Source: Mya arenaria (taxonomy: Eukaryota; Mollusca; Bivalvia; Myida; Myidae). Taken from it: 64,000 bases of DNA. The notes beneath the pieces are model-generated. The model did no database searches, was not told the DNA's origin, and saw only the letters and a program-made list of their open reading frames with translations. Numbering within the stretch: position 1 is the stretch's first letter; each line of letters starts with the position of its first letter. The position numbers and the translations under genes are program-made. Location: NCBI RefSeq assembly GCF_026914265.1, contig NC_069124.1, positions 4,146,213-4,210,212 of the forward strand, read 5' to 3'. Of this stretch, positions 61,601 through 64,000 are shown in pieces.

Positions 61601-62106
61601 TCTACATTCTTTTTCCTCAGGTACACCATGATTGAATTTCAATATCAATTTATGTTACCGTCAGTGACTTTTGTTGTCATATATTTTGTTTGTTTTGTGC
61701 TTGATCAGTGCTTTGAAGAGCCAAGGAGTTTTCAAGTATGTGTACAGGGCTCTGACCAAAACTTTTTCTCTTCTTTGACTATTTCACTCATTTTTGTATT
61801 TAATGAAAATGGATTTATTTGAAGCACATATTTTGATTTACGTATGGGTTAAGTTTAAAAAGATTACTCAATAGGTATTATTTCTTAAAACAACAAATAC
61901 TCGATATACTTTATAACATCCATGTGTATAACAATATTGTGTTTTTGTAGTTTTAGCTATTAAAGCCATATTTTACAGCAACACAGCGGGTACAGATATA
62001 GCGGAGAGGACCATCAAGTACTGGTCAGAGGGAACACCCAGAGAGAATATCAGGCTGAAAGAAATGGAGGAGGTCATAAGGCTCCCTGCCCTTAATGTGA
62101 AAGAAA
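58611..62106 (+). pseudogene. TOR1A-like: Torsin family ATPase, copy 2, disrupted
   Basis: Exons 58611-58806, 60914-61176, 61445-61620, 61979-62106. Exon 1 encodes a signal peptide (MMKAKYLILLSLLALSIQSA), a hydrophobic stretch (GVVAVGSAIPAGFLAGF) and CCDDKWISTNFT, matching the torsin N-terminus; the split codon G|AC joins to DLS. Exons 2-4 are nearly identical in protein to copy 1, with the same lengths (263, 176 and 128 nt) and phases. Lesions: an in-frame TAA at 61096-61098, where copy 1 has Lys (AAA), 34 codons after Walker A; and the exon 4 donor reads GC (62107-62108) where copy 1 has GT. The last exon is not within the 1.9 kb to the window edge. Walker A and B are preserved. A truncated secreted product, or use of exon 1 with exons of another copy, cannot be ruled out. 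Confidence 0.88.
59762..60831. mobile_element. Non-autonomous element with tatcccccgcc inverted ends
   Basis: Left end tatcccccgccgaatcgaag; right end aggcgggggata (60820-60831), its reverse complement over 11 bp. The interior has tctgtccgtc repeats, then diverged approximately 180-bp tandem units (catggggtcaaaaac, aggtcactaggtcaaatctt). It lies in intron 1 of torsin copy 2; a relative lies in intron 4 of copy 1. No transposase. Confidence 0.65.
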
Positions 62107-62464
62107 GCATGTTAAATATATTAAGTGTTTTAACTTATATCCCTTTAAAGGGACTGCCCCAAATTTCTACCAAAAACTTTGGGATAGAATCTTATTTCAT
62201 TTAATAGCCAAATAAGTTACTTAAACTAATATTTATAAAATGAAAATAGTTCATCATGATGTTATTAAAATATATTTTTTAAAGGTCTCAAAACTTCTTT
62301 AAAGGAGAATACACAATTCAAACCAAAATGAAAATAGTCTTCTGAGCCTCATTTGCCATGATTTAAATAATGAATCTCAAATTTTAAAACTTGTGAAATT
62401 AGCCAAATTTAAGAGTTAGTTGAAAATATTTGTCGCTACTAGTAAGTTAATCATTGGAGAATGG
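62107..62464. repeat. Intron duplicated from torsin copy 1
   Basis: Matches 1800-2200 (taaatatattaagtgtttta, gaatttctaccaaaaacttt, ttgtgaaattagccaa against ttgtgaaattggccaa), extending the segmental duplication beyond exon 4. Homology resumes at about 63110 (gatggcattgcacaaaatg against gaatggcattgcataaaatg). Confidence 0.75.
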
Positions 62465-62700
62465 TGTTATAGGGACTGTGTCACAGATTGGCACCAAAAA
62501 CAGTTTTTTTCTGTAACGAATCTCATGACAATTATCTAATAGAATGTGTTACGCTTTGATATTATAATTGTAAAAAAATACCAAAATGTAAAAAAAAATT
62601 GTGTCGGAGACCGGGTTTGAACCCGCGTTGCCAAAATTGTAGTCCAGCGTCTTACTCACTGCGCTACAAAGGCTTATTCTAATCGGGTGACATAATTAAG
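62465..62700 (-). repeat. tRNA-derived SINE family A, copy 2
   Basis: On minus: tgtagcgcagtgagtaagac (A-box region) and ggttcaaacccggtctccga (B box). Strongly matches 30075-30300. It lies in a segment (about 62.46-63.1 kb) missing from the torsin copy 1 intron. Confidence 0.85.
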
Positions 62701-64000
62701 CTATACACCTACCTCAGTAATATCACGTGATAACCTCGAGTAGTCTGCCTAAGGAATGAATTCTACCTAATAGACATACCCAGTAATATTTTTTAATGGA
62801 AAAATATGAAATAACTACTAAACTTAAATAAATTAAACTATGTGGTACTTCAGTTAGTAAGTTTCAATGCACTGTACACATCGATGCCAAGTTTATGTCA
62901 GTTTTCAACATTTTTCTTCTTTTTTCGCTATTTTATCATACGTGAGACAGCCCCTTTAAAGTTATCTTCTGTATCGGGCATTCAAGAATATTTAAAAAAA
63001 AAATTTTTTTTGTAGTTTTTCATTTTTTTTTCAAACTGACTATGAAAACTGTAGGGTCGGCGCCTATTTCATAGGTATGGTTAGGTAACCCGAACCGAAT
63101 GTATTTTTTTAGGCCTTTGGCTATGATGGCATTGCACAAAATGAAAAACTTGGACAGTGACAATGACTGTTACTGACAAAATGTGTCAACATAGGACATT
63201 GTGATGGCTGGACTATCAGTCCAGAGTCCTGTAAGTTCATGGGACGTGATTTACTAGCTGATAAGCCCTTGCTGAAACTCAGTAGGTTTCTGATATTAAT
63301 GCATAGCCCTGAAATGGAAGCCAAGTCTTATGATAATATGTAGTCTCATGTAGTGGCTGAATACCAACATTTTTCAAATAATCTCCCTAGGGTCAAAACT
63401 GGCCAAACACCTGGGGTCCTATGTTTTCTGTATACCTATATAGCAAAACTTTGAATATCGTCTTCTCTGAAACATGGCCCACACCTTTGAAATTTGGTAT
63501 TTAGCCTCATAACATACCAAAACTGTTCACCCCAGGTGTCCTAGGTTTTCTATATACTTCAGCCTCTTTAAGTGGTTGTTTAATTAACAAAACTCTTAAT
63601 AACCACCAGTCATTTTAATCATGTGAGCGATATAAGACCAATATGGCCCTCTTGTTTCTCTCTTCTATTTTATTGAAGACAAGTGTCCTTCTGTAATTGC
63701 AAGTCCCAAACCCTTGATATTTGGTATGTAGCCTTATGTCGTGGTCCTTAACCAAGATGGTTCAAATTATGTCCCTGAAATAAAAATGGCCCATATGTGA
63801 ACATGATAGTCAATCTTCATGAAGCTAAATCTGAATGTTTGTCTTGGTGCATACCGAACAATCTCAGATATTATGGACAGTTTACAATATCATAAATCTT
63901 TACATTAACTACACTGCGAGTAGATGAGTAGCATTTTAATTTAAAAAGAGAACTGAATGACTCTTCTCTTGAGAATCTTAATTATTTATGCCAAAATACA
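62701..64000. other. Right edge, torsin copy 2 intron 4 and repeats
   Basis: No last torsin exon (no GLWHSELI or FLPLE coding sequence) was found. Near 63.4-63.8 kb are 'cctttgatatttggtatgtagcc' repeats, also present in copy 1 intron 4, so homology probably runs on beyond the window. Confidence 0.5.

Overview
The window is nuclear DNA of an intron-rich, AT-rich metazoan, most probably a bivalve mollusc. The host genes are a torsin, a fatty acid transport protein (FATP/SLC27) and Ro60, all with spliced, phase-consistent exons. They sit in a sea of repeats typical of bivalves: LINEs of at least three lineages, a LINE with a 2A-like motif, a pearl/Helentron-like element with a tandem core, tRNA-derived SINEs, foldback elements and minisatellites. 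The species call is inference; the gene-family calls rest on readable motifs and splice sites.

Layout. 1-5257 (+) holds exons 2-5 of a torsin AAA+ ATPase; exon 1 is probably just off the left edge. 6.4 kb holds a Crypton/DUF3504 recombinase relic. 9028-10205 (-) holds a two-exon, 142-residue four-helix membrane protein that I do not recognise. 10.5-14.2 kb is minisatellite DNA (21-bp and 35-bp units) split by a decayed PIF/Harbinger transposon (11.5-13.3 kb). 14.4-26.4 kb is an approximately 180-bp tandem repeat opened by a nested LINE insertion: a 5'-truncated minus-strand LINE with a D-I-E-T-N-P-G-P motif, itself interrupted by a plus-strand LINE. 26.46-27.59 kb is a foldback element with TA flanks packed with minisatellite and a TAG microsatellite. 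27.8-28.8 kb is a non-autonomous CAGTGGCGG-ended transposon. 28.8-32.9 kb has SINEs and a 150-bp palindrome. 32.9-34.8 kb and 36.2-37.7 kb are 30-bp minisatellites on either side of a pearl/Helentron-like element. 37.9-38.7 kb carries the last two exons of Ro60. 39.4-44.6 kb is a nearly full-length LINE. 48.0-58.0 kb (-) is a complete ten-exon FATP gene (626 residues). 58.6-62.1 kb (+) is a second, damaged torsin copy, divergent from FATP across about 640 bp.

How the parts relate. The two torsin copies are about 60 kb apart in the same orientation. They share exon boundaries, phases and intron repeats, so the interval is a segmental duplication. Copy 2 has a premature stop in exon 2 and a GT-to-GC change at the exon 4 donor. 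FATP and torsin copy 2 share a head-to-head promoter region. Most other DNA is transposon or satellite, and the long ORFs inside the minisatellites are by-products of repeat periods divisible by three.
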